The notes under the pieces were generated by a model. It saw nothing but the letters and a program-made list of their open reading frames with translations. It was not told the DNA's origin and ran no database searches. From JASGDC01 sp047608145 (GTDB lineage Bacteria > Actinomycetota > Actinomycetes > Actinomycetales > Micrococcaceae): 53,911 nucleotides of DNA. How positions within the stretch are numbered: position 1 is the stretch's first letter; every line of letters starts with the position of its first letter. The stretch spans positions 1-53,911 of the forward strand of contig JASGDC010000016.1 of the NCBI GenBank assembly GCA_047608145.1, written 5' to 3'. A program made the position numbers and the translations under genes. Positions 17,061 to 25,121 of this stretch are shown here, piece after piece.

Positions 17061-17915
17061 TTACTTACTATCCTTAGTGATTTCCTCACCAACACGGAAA
17101 CGAGCGTAAGCAACTGGTTTAACACCAGCAGCATCAAGAACTTTACCAACGCTCTGCTTTGGATCTTTAGCGAATGGCTGATCTACCAAAACACCTTCCT
17201 TGAAGAAGCCGTTTAGACGACCTTCAACAATCATTGGAAGAGCTTTTTCGGGCTTGCCTTCATTCTTTGCAGTTTCTTCAGCAATGCTGCGTTCTTTTTC
17301 AACGATGTCACCTGGTACATCATCACGAGTCATGTACTGAGGTGCGTAAGCAGCCATATGTACTGCAACATCGTGACCAGCTTCATCAGCTTCACCGTCA
17401 ACAGCTAGCAATACGCCAACCTGTGGAGGTAAATCTTTAGAAGTACGGTGTAGGTATTCGTATACATATTCACCTTCAACACGAGCCACGCGACGTACTT
17501 CAATCTTTTCACCAATAACTGCACCTTCGTTAGTTACTAGCTCAGATACCTTTTCATCATCAACTTCTGCATCATTAAGTTCATCAATTGTAGTTGCTTT
17601 AGACTCAATTGCAGCTTTAAGTACTTTATCACCAAGTTTGCCAAATCGTTCGTTTTTAGCAACGAAGTCAGTTTCAGTAAGTAGCTCTACCATAACGCCA
17701 GTCTTACCATCATCTACAACTTTTGCTGCAACTAGACCTTCACTTGTTGCACGGCCTTCACGCTTTGTAGCACCTTTAAGGCCTTTAATACGGATAATTT
17801 CAACTGCTTTATTGATGTCACCGTTAGCTTCGTCAAGAGCTTTTTTAACATCCATCATGCCAGCACCAGTGCGCTCGCGCAGTTCTTTAATATCAGCAGT
17901 AGTGTATGCTGCCAT
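17061..17915 (-). CDS. tsf: Elongation factor Ts
   Basis: EF-Ts (284 aa) recycles EF-Tu by releasing GDP. The N-terminal UBA-like domain (residues 1-50, RTGAGMMDVKKALDEANGD) is followed by the diagnostic TDFVAKNERF motif near 80 and a full core and dimerisation domain. It lies 32 bases after rpsB with an AAGGAG site, the usual pair. A terminator follows it directly. Confidence 0.97.
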   Translation of the reverse strand: MAAYTTADIKELRERTGAGMMDVKKALDEANGDINKAVEIIRIKGLKGATKREGRATSEGLVAAKVVDDGKTGVMVELLTETDFVAKNERFGKLGDKVLKAAIESKATTIDELNDAEVDDEKVSELVTNEGAVIGEKIEVRRVARVEGEYVYEYLHRTSKDLPPQVGVLLAVDGEADEAGHDVAVHMAAYAPQYMTRDDVPGDIVEKERSIAEETAKNEGKPEKALPMIVEGRLNGFFKEGVLVDQPFAKDPKQSVGKVLDAAGVKPVAYARFRVGEEITKDSK

Positions 17916-17947
17916 CTTGTTTACTCCTTGAATTTAAAATTAAAAAA

Positions 17948-18871
17948 TTATTTAGTTTCTGATGCTTCTTCAGTAGCTCCTACTTTTTCTGCATCTGCTT
18001 CATTAGTGTCTTCTTTTTTATCCTCTTTAGACTCTTCTTTAGCTTCTGCTTTTTCTTCTTCATTTGCATCAGCTTTGTCTATTTTTTCATCAGACTTAGT
18101 CTCAGCCTTATCAGCTTCTAGAAGCTCACGTTCCCATTCAGCCATTGGCTCTGCTTCTTTACCTTTTTTAGCACCTTTTTCGTGGCGAGAGATAGTACCT
18201 TCAGCAATTGCATCAGCAACAATCTTAGTTAGTAATTCAACGGAACGAATTGCATCATCGTTACCTGGGATTGGGAATTCTACATCATCTGGATCACAGT
18301 TAGTATCAAGGATTGCAATAACTGGGATGTTTAGACGCTTTGCCTCTGCAATCGCAATGTGTTCTTTGTTTGTGTCAACTACCCAAAGAGCTTCTGGCGC
18401 CTTTTCCATATTACGGATACCACCAAGCACTGCTTCTAGCTTCTGCTTTTCACGGCTAAGTAACAATAGCTCTTTCTTAGTGTATTTAGAACCAGCTACA
18501 TCATCGTAATCAATTTCTTCAAGTTCTTTAAGACGATCAATACGCTTGCTAATTGTATTAAAGTTAGTAAGCATACCGCCTAACCAACGGTGGTTAACGT
18601 AAGGCATGTTAACACGAGTAGCCTGGTCTTTAATTACTTCCTGACTTTGGCGCTTAGTACCGACGAAAAGAATTTTGCCGTTCTTTGCTGCAGTGCCCTT
18701 AACGAAGTTATATGCCTGATCAATGTAACCAAGAGACTTCTTCAAATCAATAATGTAAATACCATTGCGTTCTGTAAAGATGAATGGCTTCATCTTTGGG
18801 TTCCAACGCTGGGTTTGGTGTCCGAAGTGTACACCACTATTTAATAGTTCACGAGTTGTTACAACAGCCAT
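17948..18871 (-). CDS. rpsB: 30S ribosomal protein S2 with a long charged tail
   Basis: S2 (307 aa) sits on the solvent side of the 30S subunit. The core (residues 1-252) shows LLNSGVHFGHQTQRWNPKM at the start, with RWLGGMLTNF and VVDTNKEHIAIAEAKRL blocks later. A C-terminal extension of about 55 residues made mostly of Glu, Lys, Ala and Asp follows; such tails occur in other actinobacterial S2 proteins but are not needed for the fold. An AAGGAT site lies just before the ATG, right after a small leader hairpin (18891-18905). Its promoter must lie in the 18872-19090 gap. Confidence 0.96.
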   Translation of the reverse strand: MAVVTTRELLNSGVHFGHQTQRWNPKMKPFIFTERNGIYIIDLKKSLGYIDQAYNFVKGTAAKNGKILFVGTKRQSQEVIKDQATRVNMPYVNHRWLGGMLTNFNTISKRIDRLKELEEIDYDDVAGSKYTKKELLLLSREKQKLEAVLGGIRNMEKAPEALWVVDTNKEHIAIAEAKRLNIPVIAILDTNCDPDDVEFPIPGNDDAIRSVELLTKIVADAIAEGTISRHEKGAKKGKEAEPMAEWERELLEADKAETKSDEKIDKADANEEEKAEAKEESKEDKKEDTNEADAEKVGATEEASETK

Positions 18872-18890
18872 GCTGCAGTATCCTTTCTTG

Positions 18891-18905
18891 CACGCAAAAA
18901 CGTGC
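18891..18905 (-). promoter_or_regulatory. Small hairpin in the rpsB leader
   Basis: GCACG and CGTGC pair around an A/T loop in the leader just upstream of the rpsB ribosome site. S2 operons are commonly controlled by S2 binding to their leader RNA. Whether this short stem takes part cannot be told, and it does not match a leader motif that I recognise. Confidence 0.3.
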
Positions 18906-19090
18906 GCTTTAACGGTTAGTTGCCTGATATTGCTACTGAAAATTCCTCAACCAAATACATGGACCGTAAGGTTTCATTACACAATACGCGAAGTCAATTT
19001 TTATAAATTGCTTAGAGTATTCTACCACTGACAGCTATTACTAAGCTAGTCTATGCCCAAGAACACAAAATATAACTGACAAAAAACTCG

Positions 19091-19132
19091 CAGAAAATTG
19101 AGCCTTCCAGACAAGAAAGGCTCAATTTTCTG
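19091..19132 (-). terminator. Terminator after the unknown 148-aa gene
   Basis: A perfect 16-base stem (CAGAAAATTGAGCCTT and its complement) with a 10-base loop is followed on the minus strand by a T-rich stretch. It stands 19 bases past the stop of the 148-aa gene and separates the accessory island from rpsB. Confidence 0.85.
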
Positions 19133-19151
19133 GTTAAAAGATTTATCTCTA

Positions 19152-19598
19152 CTATTTCTCTAGCATAAACAATGCATACGGATTAGTAGCGCCAACCCCA
19201 GCATTAACTTTTTCAATATAACTCAACTTACGATTTTCAGCATTATCTTCAATCAATACAGCCTGGAGTGTGAATACTCCACAAAACCGCAATACTTCTC
19301 GCACTCTAATAAGGTAACCACCATCTGCACTGCCAACACGGATCACATTACTTTTAACTGGTATTTCAACCACTATTTCTGACTGCTCGCCTACCTCAAA
19401 ATACGCATCTCCAGAAAGGATTAACATCACTGACAAACTACCAAATTCACTTAAAACTGTTTCACTAACATTTATTTCAATATCTTCATCAAACACGCCA
19501 CCTACGATAGGTGTCTCTGGCAGCCCAGCGCCACCGTTATCTACTAGCTGGCTAAACCAAACACAATCATCATTATTATTATTGTTGTTATTTTCCAT
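19152..19598 (-). CDS. Unknown 148-aa protein with an N-terminal asparagine run
   Basis: I do not recognise this protein. It starts with MENNNNNNNDD, encoded by AAT/AAC triplets, and continues as a compact domain that looks mainly beta: alternating hydrophobic strands such as LSVMLILSGDAYFEV, SEIVVEIPV and IRVREVLRFCGVFTLQAVLIE. Two cysteines are present and there is no signal peptide or membrane segment. It has an excellent AGGAGG ribosome site (at about 19606-19611) and its own terminator, so it is a real gene. It lies downstream of the RCC1-protein gene on the same strand, separated by 391 bases, and the two may form an accessory pair. No function is claimed. Confidence 0.65.
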   Translation of the reverse strand: MENNNNNNNDDCVWFSQLVDNGGAGLPETPIVGGVFDEDIEINVSETVLSEFGSLSVMLILSGDAYFEVGEQSEIVVEIPVKSNVIRVGSADGGYLIRVREVLRFCGVFTLQAVLIEDNAENRKLSYIEKVNAGVGATNPYALFMLEK

Positions 19599-19989
19599 AA
19601 AATTAGTCCTCCTAACTAAATTTGACTTGAAATTAAATGGAAAACTAAAAAGAAAAGGAGAGGAATGAGAATAATGTAGAAAAAAGAAAGAAAGCTAACC
19701 GAACTAGAAAACACAAATGTATTCTGAGCATAAAATGCTTGTAAAATATCAACTACCCAAAATACGTGTCTACTAAAATTCTCTTAACTTCCTAACCCCT
19801 TCCTCTTATTCTCAATTCCTCCCCTTTATAACCCCATAAAAATGCTATCCAGTGTTTTGTTTGTATGTGTTTATTTTGTTTATAAAGGGAGTTAAATTTC
19901 TTATATAAACAATCCCCTTAAATCAGCCTTGCATGCCCTGGATAGCACCAACACCCAAAACCAAAATAAGGGAAACCAAAACTACCTAA
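19599..19989 (-). other. Non-coding gap between the RCC1-protein gene and the 148-aa gene
   Basis: This 391-base stretch has no credible gene. Its plus strand is purine-rich in one part and pyrimidine-rich in another. It holds the long-loop inverted repeat 19843-19947, a second nested inverted repeat (CCCTTTATAA at about 19820-19831 against its complement at about 19880-19891) and, nearest the 148-aa gene, the strong ribosome site. The promoter of the 148-aa gene must lie here, but no convincing -35/-10 pair stands out. Confidence 0.6.
19843..19947 (-). terminator. Inverted repeat with T-run, possible long-loop terminator of the RCC1-protein gene
   Basis: TGCTATCCAG (19843-19852) and CTGGATAGCA (19938-19947) are perfect 10-base inverted copies about 85 bases apart. 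On the minus strand the second arm is followed at once by TTTTT. The layout is that of a terminator whose loop itself contains a smaller inverted repeat. It lies about 40 bases past the stop of the RCC1-protein gene. The long loop makes this less certain. Confidence 0.45.
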
Positions 19990-21657
19990 CTAACTATTCA
20001 TAATTCCCAAAGACAGTCCAGAACCTGCAGTAACTTGCTTCCAATTAGGACAACCACTTAACGCCGTAAACACATTACGATTAGTAGCATCACCCAAACC
20101 AAGCTCACCATATTGATTGTCCCCAGTTGCGTATAAAATACCAGAAGAACCCAGCACCAAAGAATACTGAAAAGTATAGCCGGAGGCACTCAAATATCCA
20201 ATTTGTAAGTTGTTTGTCCAACTCTCACCAGATGGAGCAGCAACCTGCGTAAACGAATCACGATTAGTGGTATCACCCAAACCAAGCTCACCAGAACTAT
20301 TAACACCAGTTGCGTATAAATCGCCAGTAGAACTCAAAGCCAAAGAAGACCAGCCTCCTGATTCAATACCTGTCCAGGTGCCACCACCAGATGGAGCAGC
20401 AACCTGCGTAAACGAATCACGATTAGTGGTATCACCCAAACCAAGCTCACCAGAACTATTAACACCAGTTCCGTACATAACACCGTTACTGTCAATAATA
20501 AAAGATGTACTACCTGCTGCATAGATTATTGTCCAAGCTCCTTCCGGTATATTCGTAACCTTGGTAAAAGCGAGATAGTCATCAGGACTATCAAGAGCAA
20601 TCTGACCATAAATATTATGCCCGGTTGCATATAAAGTTCCTGTAGAACTCAAAGCCAAAGAATGACCATCCCCCACACTAACGCTCTTCCAAGATGTAAC
20701 TCCGTCAGGAAACGGAACCTGCGTAAACGAATCACGATTAGTGGTGTCACCTAAACCAAGCTGACCAAAATCATTTCGGCCACTTGCGTATAGCTCACCA
20801 GTGGAACTCAAAGCCAAAGAAAAACTAAACCCAGTACAAAAACTTACCCAGCTACCACCACCGCTAGGAGCAGGAACCTGGGTAAACACCTGACGTGCAG
20901 TAGTATCACCTAAACCAAGCTGACCATAGCCATTGTAGCCAATTGCGTACAAATCATTTGTACTATCCATAGCTAAAGAAAAATAGTTTGATGCACTGAT
21001 ATTTGCCCAGTCTGTTTTAGGATTATTAGCACCAACTTGCACTGGCACGTTACGATTATGCCCTGTACCATTTCCCTCATAGCTATTGGTTCCCCAGCCG
21101 TATAGGTTACCGATGTTGATCTGCATGTCATCACCATTACCACCAGAACTAGTTTCTACACTAGTACCTTCAATCTGCGCGTGCACAGTAACACTATCTC
21201 CAGGTTTTAAACCACACGCAAGAAACAATGGATTACCACTATTAGCGGTACCAAAAGTGGCGATACCTGCACCATTAAGCGCAATAGTAACAGTATTAGG
21301 ACCAGTATCCTTAGTAGTAAAATTAGCGTTACTACTAGTAACAGTTAAAACCACATTCCCCGTAATAGCAGGACAGTCAGCCGGAGCAGTAACCTGCACA
21401 CTTAACAAACCATCTACATCAGGGAAAGAATAACCCGGAGCAGGAACACTACCCACAGGAAGAAAATTAATAGTATAAGTAGAAGGATCACACGCACTAG
21501 CAGCTTGAGCCGGCACACTCACCGCAGTAGCAACCACAGGAACCGACCAAGCAGCACCCTTAGCCACACTACGACGAGAAACACCCCGACCACCAGCAGT
21601 TACTTCACTACCAGAAGAATCCAAACTCTCGCTATTATTTAAACCTTTATCGAACAC
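19990..21657 (-). CDS. Tat-exported RCC1-repeat beta-propeller protein
   Basis: The 555-aa product begins with a twin-arginine signal: SRRSVAK at residues 27-33, a hydrophobic stretch, and a likely cut after VPAQA near 52. Residues about 55-180 form an Ig-like beta domain. The rest is seven RCC1-type repeats with a core such as LYATGVNSSGELGLGDTTNR, enough for one seven-bladed propeller. No LPXTG sorting signal or C-terminal membrane anchor is visible, so it is probably released or held non-covalently. The start is GTG behind AGAGGGG. An 11-G tract lies 75 bases upstream in what looks like the promoter spacer, and two repeats are nearly identical in DNA. RCC1 folds usually bind other proteins; the target here is unknown. 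Confidence 0.85.
   Translation of the reverse strand: MFDKGLNNSESLDSSGSEVTAGGRGVSRRSVAKGAAWSVPVVATAVSVPAQAASACDPSTYTINFLPVGSVPAPGYSFPDVDGLLSVQVTAPADCPAITGNVVLTVTSSNANFTTKDTGPNTVTIALNGAGIATFGTANSGNPLFLACGLKPGDSVTVHAQIEGTSVETSSGGNGDDMQINIGNLYGWGTNSYEGNGTGHNRNVPVQVGANNPKTDWANISASNYFSLAMDSTNDLYAIGYNGYGQLGLGDTTARQVFTQVPAPSGGGSWVSFCTGFSFSLALSSTGELYASGRNDFGQLGLGDTTNRDSFTQVPFPDGVTSWKSVSVGDGHSLALSSTGTLYATGHNIYGQIALDSPDDYLAFTKVTNIPEGAWTIIYAAGSTSFIIDSNGVMYGTGVNSSGELGLGDTTNRDSFTQVAAPSGGGTWTGIESGGWSSLALSSTGDLYATGVNSSGELGLGDTTNRDSFTQVAAPSGESWTNNLQIGYLSASGYTFQYSLVLGSSGILYATGDNQYGELGLGDATNRNVFTALSGCPNWKQVTAGSGLSLGIMNS
20227..20470 (-). repeat. Identical 85-base blocks in neighbouring RCC1 repeats
   Basis: The sequences 20227-20311 and 20386-20470 are identical over 85 bases and are spaced 159 bases (53 codons, one propeller blade) apart. 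Perfect identity at the third codon positions shows recent duplication or gene conversion. Recombination between them would delete or add exactly one blade in frame. Confidence 0.9.
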
Positions 21658-21725
21658 AAAGAATGCCCCTCTTTCAAATTAGGTCAAACACATAAAACTA
21701 TGTGAAAAAAATATTCAACAAAACT

Positions 21726-21761
21726 AACTCTACCCCCCCCCCCATGCCGAAAATCAAGTCG
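21726..21761 (-). promoter_or_regulatory. Putative promoter with an 11-G tract in the spacer
   Basis: On the minus strand TTGATT is followed by 19 bases (TTCGGCAT plus eleven G, the C-run at 21733-21743) and then TAGAGT, placed upstream of the RCC1-protein gene. These match -35 and -10 boxes at 4 of 6 positions each. Loss of two G would give the ideal 17-base spacing. Homopolymers this long are prone to slippage, so tract length could set promoter strength, as known for porA of Neisseria. The promoter boxes are my inference; the G-tract is seen directly. Confidence 0.55.
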
Positions 21762-21801
21762 GCTCACCACAAAAAATTCATGCTCACGCACCTGAAACAA
21801 A

Positions 21802-21869
21802 GTGCCGCACACATTTTTCCCAATTGTTCACGGAATTTCGTGTACTTTTGGGAAAAATGTGTGCGACAC
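21802..21869. repeat. Dispersed palindromic repeat, family A, copy 1
   Basis: Arms of 22 bases (21802-21823 and 21848-21869) match with one mismatch. The middle contains a smaller inverted repeat around GAATTT (CACG and CGTG arms). A related copy lies at 39791-39848 with the same order of parts and high identity, so this is a repeat family rather than a chance hairpin. It lies between the RCC1-protein gene and the opp operon, outside any credible gene. Confidence 0.85.
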
Positions 21870-22099
21870 TAACCTTTATATGTACAGACATCAATACAGA
21901 CTTATGGGCGGATACCCAAACTTATATTCGATACTCTTTAAAAATACTTTTCCATCCTAAAATTCACCACAACCCACTAAATACAGTCTTCATTGAAGAT
22001 GATTTTAGCGGGTTGGGGTGAAATTAGAACGATAGCCTTAATAATGCTTAAACCGATAAGACTACAACTGGTTAGAAAAAATACCCAAACAAAAAGAAA

Positions 22100-22127
22100 G
22101 TGGGCCAGTTAACAATAACTGACCCAC
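22100..22127 (-). terminator. Terminator of the oligopeptide transporter operon
   Basis: A 12-base stem with one mismatch (GTGGGTCAGTTA against TAACTGGCCCAC on the minus strand) and a four-base loop is followed by a T-rich run on that strand. It lies 20 bases past the stop of the OppD-OppF gene. Confidence 0.85.
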
Positions 22128-22146
22128 CTTCAATAAACTTTAAGGG

Positions 22147-24165
22147 TTAATTCTTATGAAAGATACCCTTAACTGAAGAAAGAAGCGAGTTCTCCGAGGA
22201 GTCCTTATCCTTTGTTGACTCAACAACTTTTGCGCCAGATACTTCCACTTCAGGCGGAAGCATAAGCTTGGCGCCTGGGATAGCGTCAAGGAGTTTCTTA
22301 GTGTACTCTTTCTTAGGACTATCAAAGACCTTATCGGTAGTACCACGCTCGATGACTTTACCTCTTTCCATTACCACTACATCATCAGCAATCTGGCGAA
22401 CTACCGCCAAATCGTGCGTAATGAAGAGGTAAGTAAGGTTAAGTTCATGCTGAAGCTCGGCAAGCAAGTTCAGAATTTGAGCCTGCACTAACACATCCAA
22501 AGCTGAAACAGCCTCGTCACAAATAAGCACTTCAGGTTTCAAAGCAAGCGCACGCGCAATAGCGATACGCTGACGCTGACCGCCAGAAAGCTCGTTAGGA
22601 TAACGACGCATCGTAGCCGCAGGCAATGATACCTGATCTAGCAACTCACGTACTCGAGCCTCACGTGAAGCCTTATCACCGACTTTATGAATCTCCAGAG
22701 GTTCTGAAATAGCATTAAAGATGTTATACATCGGGTTCAACGAACCATACGGGTTCTGGAAAATTGGCTGCACCCGTCGGCGGAACGCAAACTGCTGCTT
22801 ATCGTCAAGATGCGTCACTTCATCACCATCGAACTTAATAGAACCACTAGTTGGTTCCAAAAGCCCAAGCACCATGTTTGCGACTGTAGACTTACCAGAA
22901 CCTGACTCGCCTACGACAGCGGTGGTAGTACCCCTTGGAATATGGAAGCTCACATCATCAACCGCAGTAAAGTCAGTTGGCTTATCAAACAGTCCTTCAC
23001 CACGAATCTTGAATACTTTGGTTAGATTATCCACTTCAAGGAAGTGCTCATCATTTTCACCAATCTCTTTATCAGCAGTTGGCGCAAGGAGGTCACCTGT
23101 CTTGATACCCTTTTCCTTCGCACTTTGGATACGACGAGAAGCCAATGAAGGGGCACTCGCTACCAAACGCTGCGTGTAAGGGTGTTGTGGACTCTGAAGA
23201 ATTTCAAGCGATGGCCCAGATTCGACTACCCGACCTTGATACATTACGATTACTTTCTTGGCACGCTCTGCGGCAAGACCCAAATCGTGAGTAATCAAAA
23301 GAATTGCTGTGTTCTTTTCAGCGGTAAGCTCTTCAAGGTGGTCTAGGATAGTACGCTGCACTGTTACGTCAAGAGCAGAAGTAGGCTCATCGGCAATTAA
23401 CAGCTTTGGATCACAAGATAAACCAATCGCAATTAAAGCACGCTGACTCATACCGCCAGAGAACTCGTATGGATACTGGCGAGCACGTTTCTCTGGGTCA
23501 GGAAGACCTGCTTGCTGCAATTTTTCAGCAACTTGCTTTTTGCGCTCTTCCTTATCCTCAGATGCCAAACCATTAGCGACCAAAGTCTCATTCACTTGAT
23601 AACCAACTTTGTGAACTGGGTTCAAGTTAGACATTGGATCCTGAGGTACCATACCAATCTGATTACCACGAATCTCGACGAACTCGGATTCAGTTGCATT
23701 AGCAAAGTCTTTACCTTCAAAGAGAATCTGGCCACCAGAGACTGCACCGTTACTCGGTAGCAAGCCAATAGCAGAAAGCGCAGTAGTAGACTTACCAGAA
23801 CCTGACTCACCTACGATAGCGACAGTTTCACCAGGCATTACCGTGATATTCGCATCTTGCACTGCCTTGACGTCACCATTCTTAGTTTTGAAACTAATCG
23901 CAAGGTTTTTAATCTCTAGCAACGGATCTACGCCTTCTCGGTAGTTAACGTTTGAATCCGAAGCCTGCGACTTATTTTCCTCTTGGTTCTGTTGCTTTGC
24001 CGCGTCTTCAGCATCTTGCTTCTGATGCTTTGCTGCACTTTCATCATGACGCTTCTTAGTAGCATGATGGGTAACTTTCACCTGATCGTCACCGTCAAGT
24101 TTATTAGTAACAGCATCTTTTGTAGTATCAATCTTCTGCTCTTGATTATTATTTTTATCAGTCAT
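22147..24165 (-). CDS. Fused oligopeptide ABC transporter ATPase (OppD-OppF)
   Basis: The 672-aa protein carries two complete ABC ATPase domains that power peptide import. Domain 1 (about 80-330) has Walker A GESGSGKSTT near 120, signature FSGGMSQR and Walker B LLIADEPTSALD. Domain 2 (about 375-620) has GESGSGKSTV near 418, LSGGQRQR and VLICDEAVSALD. The first 75 residues are a charged, Gln/Lys/Asp-rich extension. In many bacteria OppD and OppF are separate; the fusion gives a single-chain heterodimer and is common in actinobacteria. It begins 2 bases after oppC and ends the operon. Confidence 0.95.
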   Translation of the reverse strand: MTDKNNNQEQKIDTTKDAVTNKLDGDDQVKVTHHATKKRHDESAAKHQKQDAEDAAKQQNQEENKSQASDSNVNYREGVDPLLEIKNLAISFKTKNGDVKAVQDANITVMPGETVAIVGESGSGKSTTALSAIGLLPSNGAVSGGQILFEGKDFANATESEFVEIRGNQIGMVPQDPMSNLNPVHKVGYQVNETLVANGLASEDKEERKKQVAEKLQQAGLPDPEKRARQYPYEFSGGMSQRALIAIGLSCDPKLLIADEPTSALDVTVQRTILDHLEELTAEKNTAILLITHDLGLAAERAKKVIVMYQGRVVESGPSLEILQSPQHPYTQRLVASAPSLASRRIQSAKEKGIKTGDLLAPTADKEIGENDEHFLEVDNLTKVFKIRGEGLFDKPTDFTAVDDVSFHIPRGTTTAVVGESGSGKSTVANMVLGLLEPTSGSIKFDGDEVTHLDDKQQFAFRRRVQPIFQNPYGSLNPMYNIFNAISEPLEIHKVGDKASREARVRELLDQVSLPAATMRRYPNELSGGQRQRIAIARALALKPEVLICDEAVSALDVLVQAQILNLLAELQHELNLTYLFITHDLAVVRQIADDVVVMERGKVIERGTTDKVFDSPKKEYTKKLLDAIPGAKLMLPPEVEVSGAKVVESTKDKDSSENSLLSSVKGIFHKN

Positions 24166-24167
24166 GC

Positions 24168-25121
24168 TTACCTCTCCCTTGCTTTAGGGTCTAATGCATC
24201 ACGAACAGCATCACCAAGCATGATGAAGCTCAATACCGTCACTGACAAAGCCAGTGACGGCCAGAACAATGCTTCTGGGTTTGTACGCATAGACAAACGA
24301 GCAGCGGAAATATCGTTACCCCAACTCATCGTATCTCCTGGCAGACCAATACCAAGGAAAGATAACGTAGCCTCAGCGACAATGAAAATACCAAGGTTCA
24401 TTGTGGCAGTTACAATTACTGGAGCCATAGCATTAGGAATCACATGCTTAATCAAGATTGCAAACCTAGATACACCTAGTGATTTAGCTGCAGTTACATA
24501 CTCTGAGTTCTTCGCAGTAACAACTGCACCACGCATAATACGGGCCATGTTAGGCCATGAGAATATGGTCAGAATAAAGACTACCGTCCAAACACTTCGA
24601 TGGTCCTTAAACTGTGGTGTCTGCATCAATACCAAAGCACCAAGAATCAGTGGCAATGCGAAGAAAATATCGCCTAGACGAGAAAGGAGCGTATCAACCA
24701 ATCCGCCATAGTAGCCAGCAAGTGCACCGATAAGACCACCAAGTATCAATACCGCAATTGTGGTCGCTACACCTACTGTTAAAGAAGCACCTGCACCATG
24801 TATAACACGTGAGTAAACATCACAACCTTGGCTAGTAAAGCCAAGGGGGTGACCTTTAGCTGGTGGACTATCTACATTGTCCAAAATACAGCCAGCATTT
24901 GGTGCAACTTTCGAAAATAGGTCTGGGAACAAACCAACAATAATTAAGAAGACGATTAGTACTGCTGAGACAATGAACATTGGCTTTTTACGCAGTGACT
25001 GCCAAGCCTCATTCCACATGCTCGTAGGAGTAGCTTCTTCGTTCATCTTGTCTGTTACTTGAAGAGGAGTTTCCTCAACAGGGGCAACAAAATGATCTGG
25101 TGATAATTTTGTGTTACTCAT
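24168..25121 (-). CDS. oppC: Oligopeptide ABC transporter permease OppC
   Basis: OppC (317 aa from the chosen start) is one of two membrane channels of the peptide importer. An N-terminal cytoplasmic stretch of about 50 residues precedes the first membrane segment (FIVSAVLIVFLIIVGLFP); five more follow. The EAA-type loop with EYVTAAKSLGVSRFAILIKHVIPN is present. A longer open frame reaches 25160, but the ATG at 25121 has an AAGGA site 8 bases upstream and overlaps oppB by only 8 bases, so I prefer it. Confidence 0.93.
   Translation of the reverse strand: MSNTKLSPDHFVAPVEETPLQVTDKMNEEATPTSMWNEAWQSLRKKPMFIVSAVLIVFLIIVGLFPDLFSKVAPNAGCILDNVDSPPAKGHPLGFTSQGCDVYSRVIHGAGASLTVGVATTIAVLILGGLIGALAGYYGGLVDTLLSRLGDIFFALPLILGALVLMQTPQFKDHRSVWTVVFILTIFSWPNMARIMRGAVVTAKNSEYVTAAKSLGVSRFAILIKHVIPNAMAPVIVTATMNLGIFIVAEATLSFLGIGLPGDTMSWGNDISAARLSMRTNPEALFWPSLALSVTVLSFIMLGDAVRDALDPKARER

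Larger units (their letters stand above)
21658..22146. other. Non-coding gap rich in palindromes, upstream of the RCC1-protein gene
   Basis: No gene is supported in these 489 bases. They contain, from left to right, the poly-G promoter, a 5-base-stem hairpin at 21747-21764, the dispersed palindrome 21802-21869, a long imperfect hairpin at 21966-22019 and the opp terminator 22100-22127. The density of structures is far above that of the other gaps. Confidence 0.7.

Noticed and set aside
21824..22021. 65-codon plus-strand frame
   Set aside because: It starts inside the family A palindrome, has no ribosome site and its product resembles nothing; the structures explain the sequence better.
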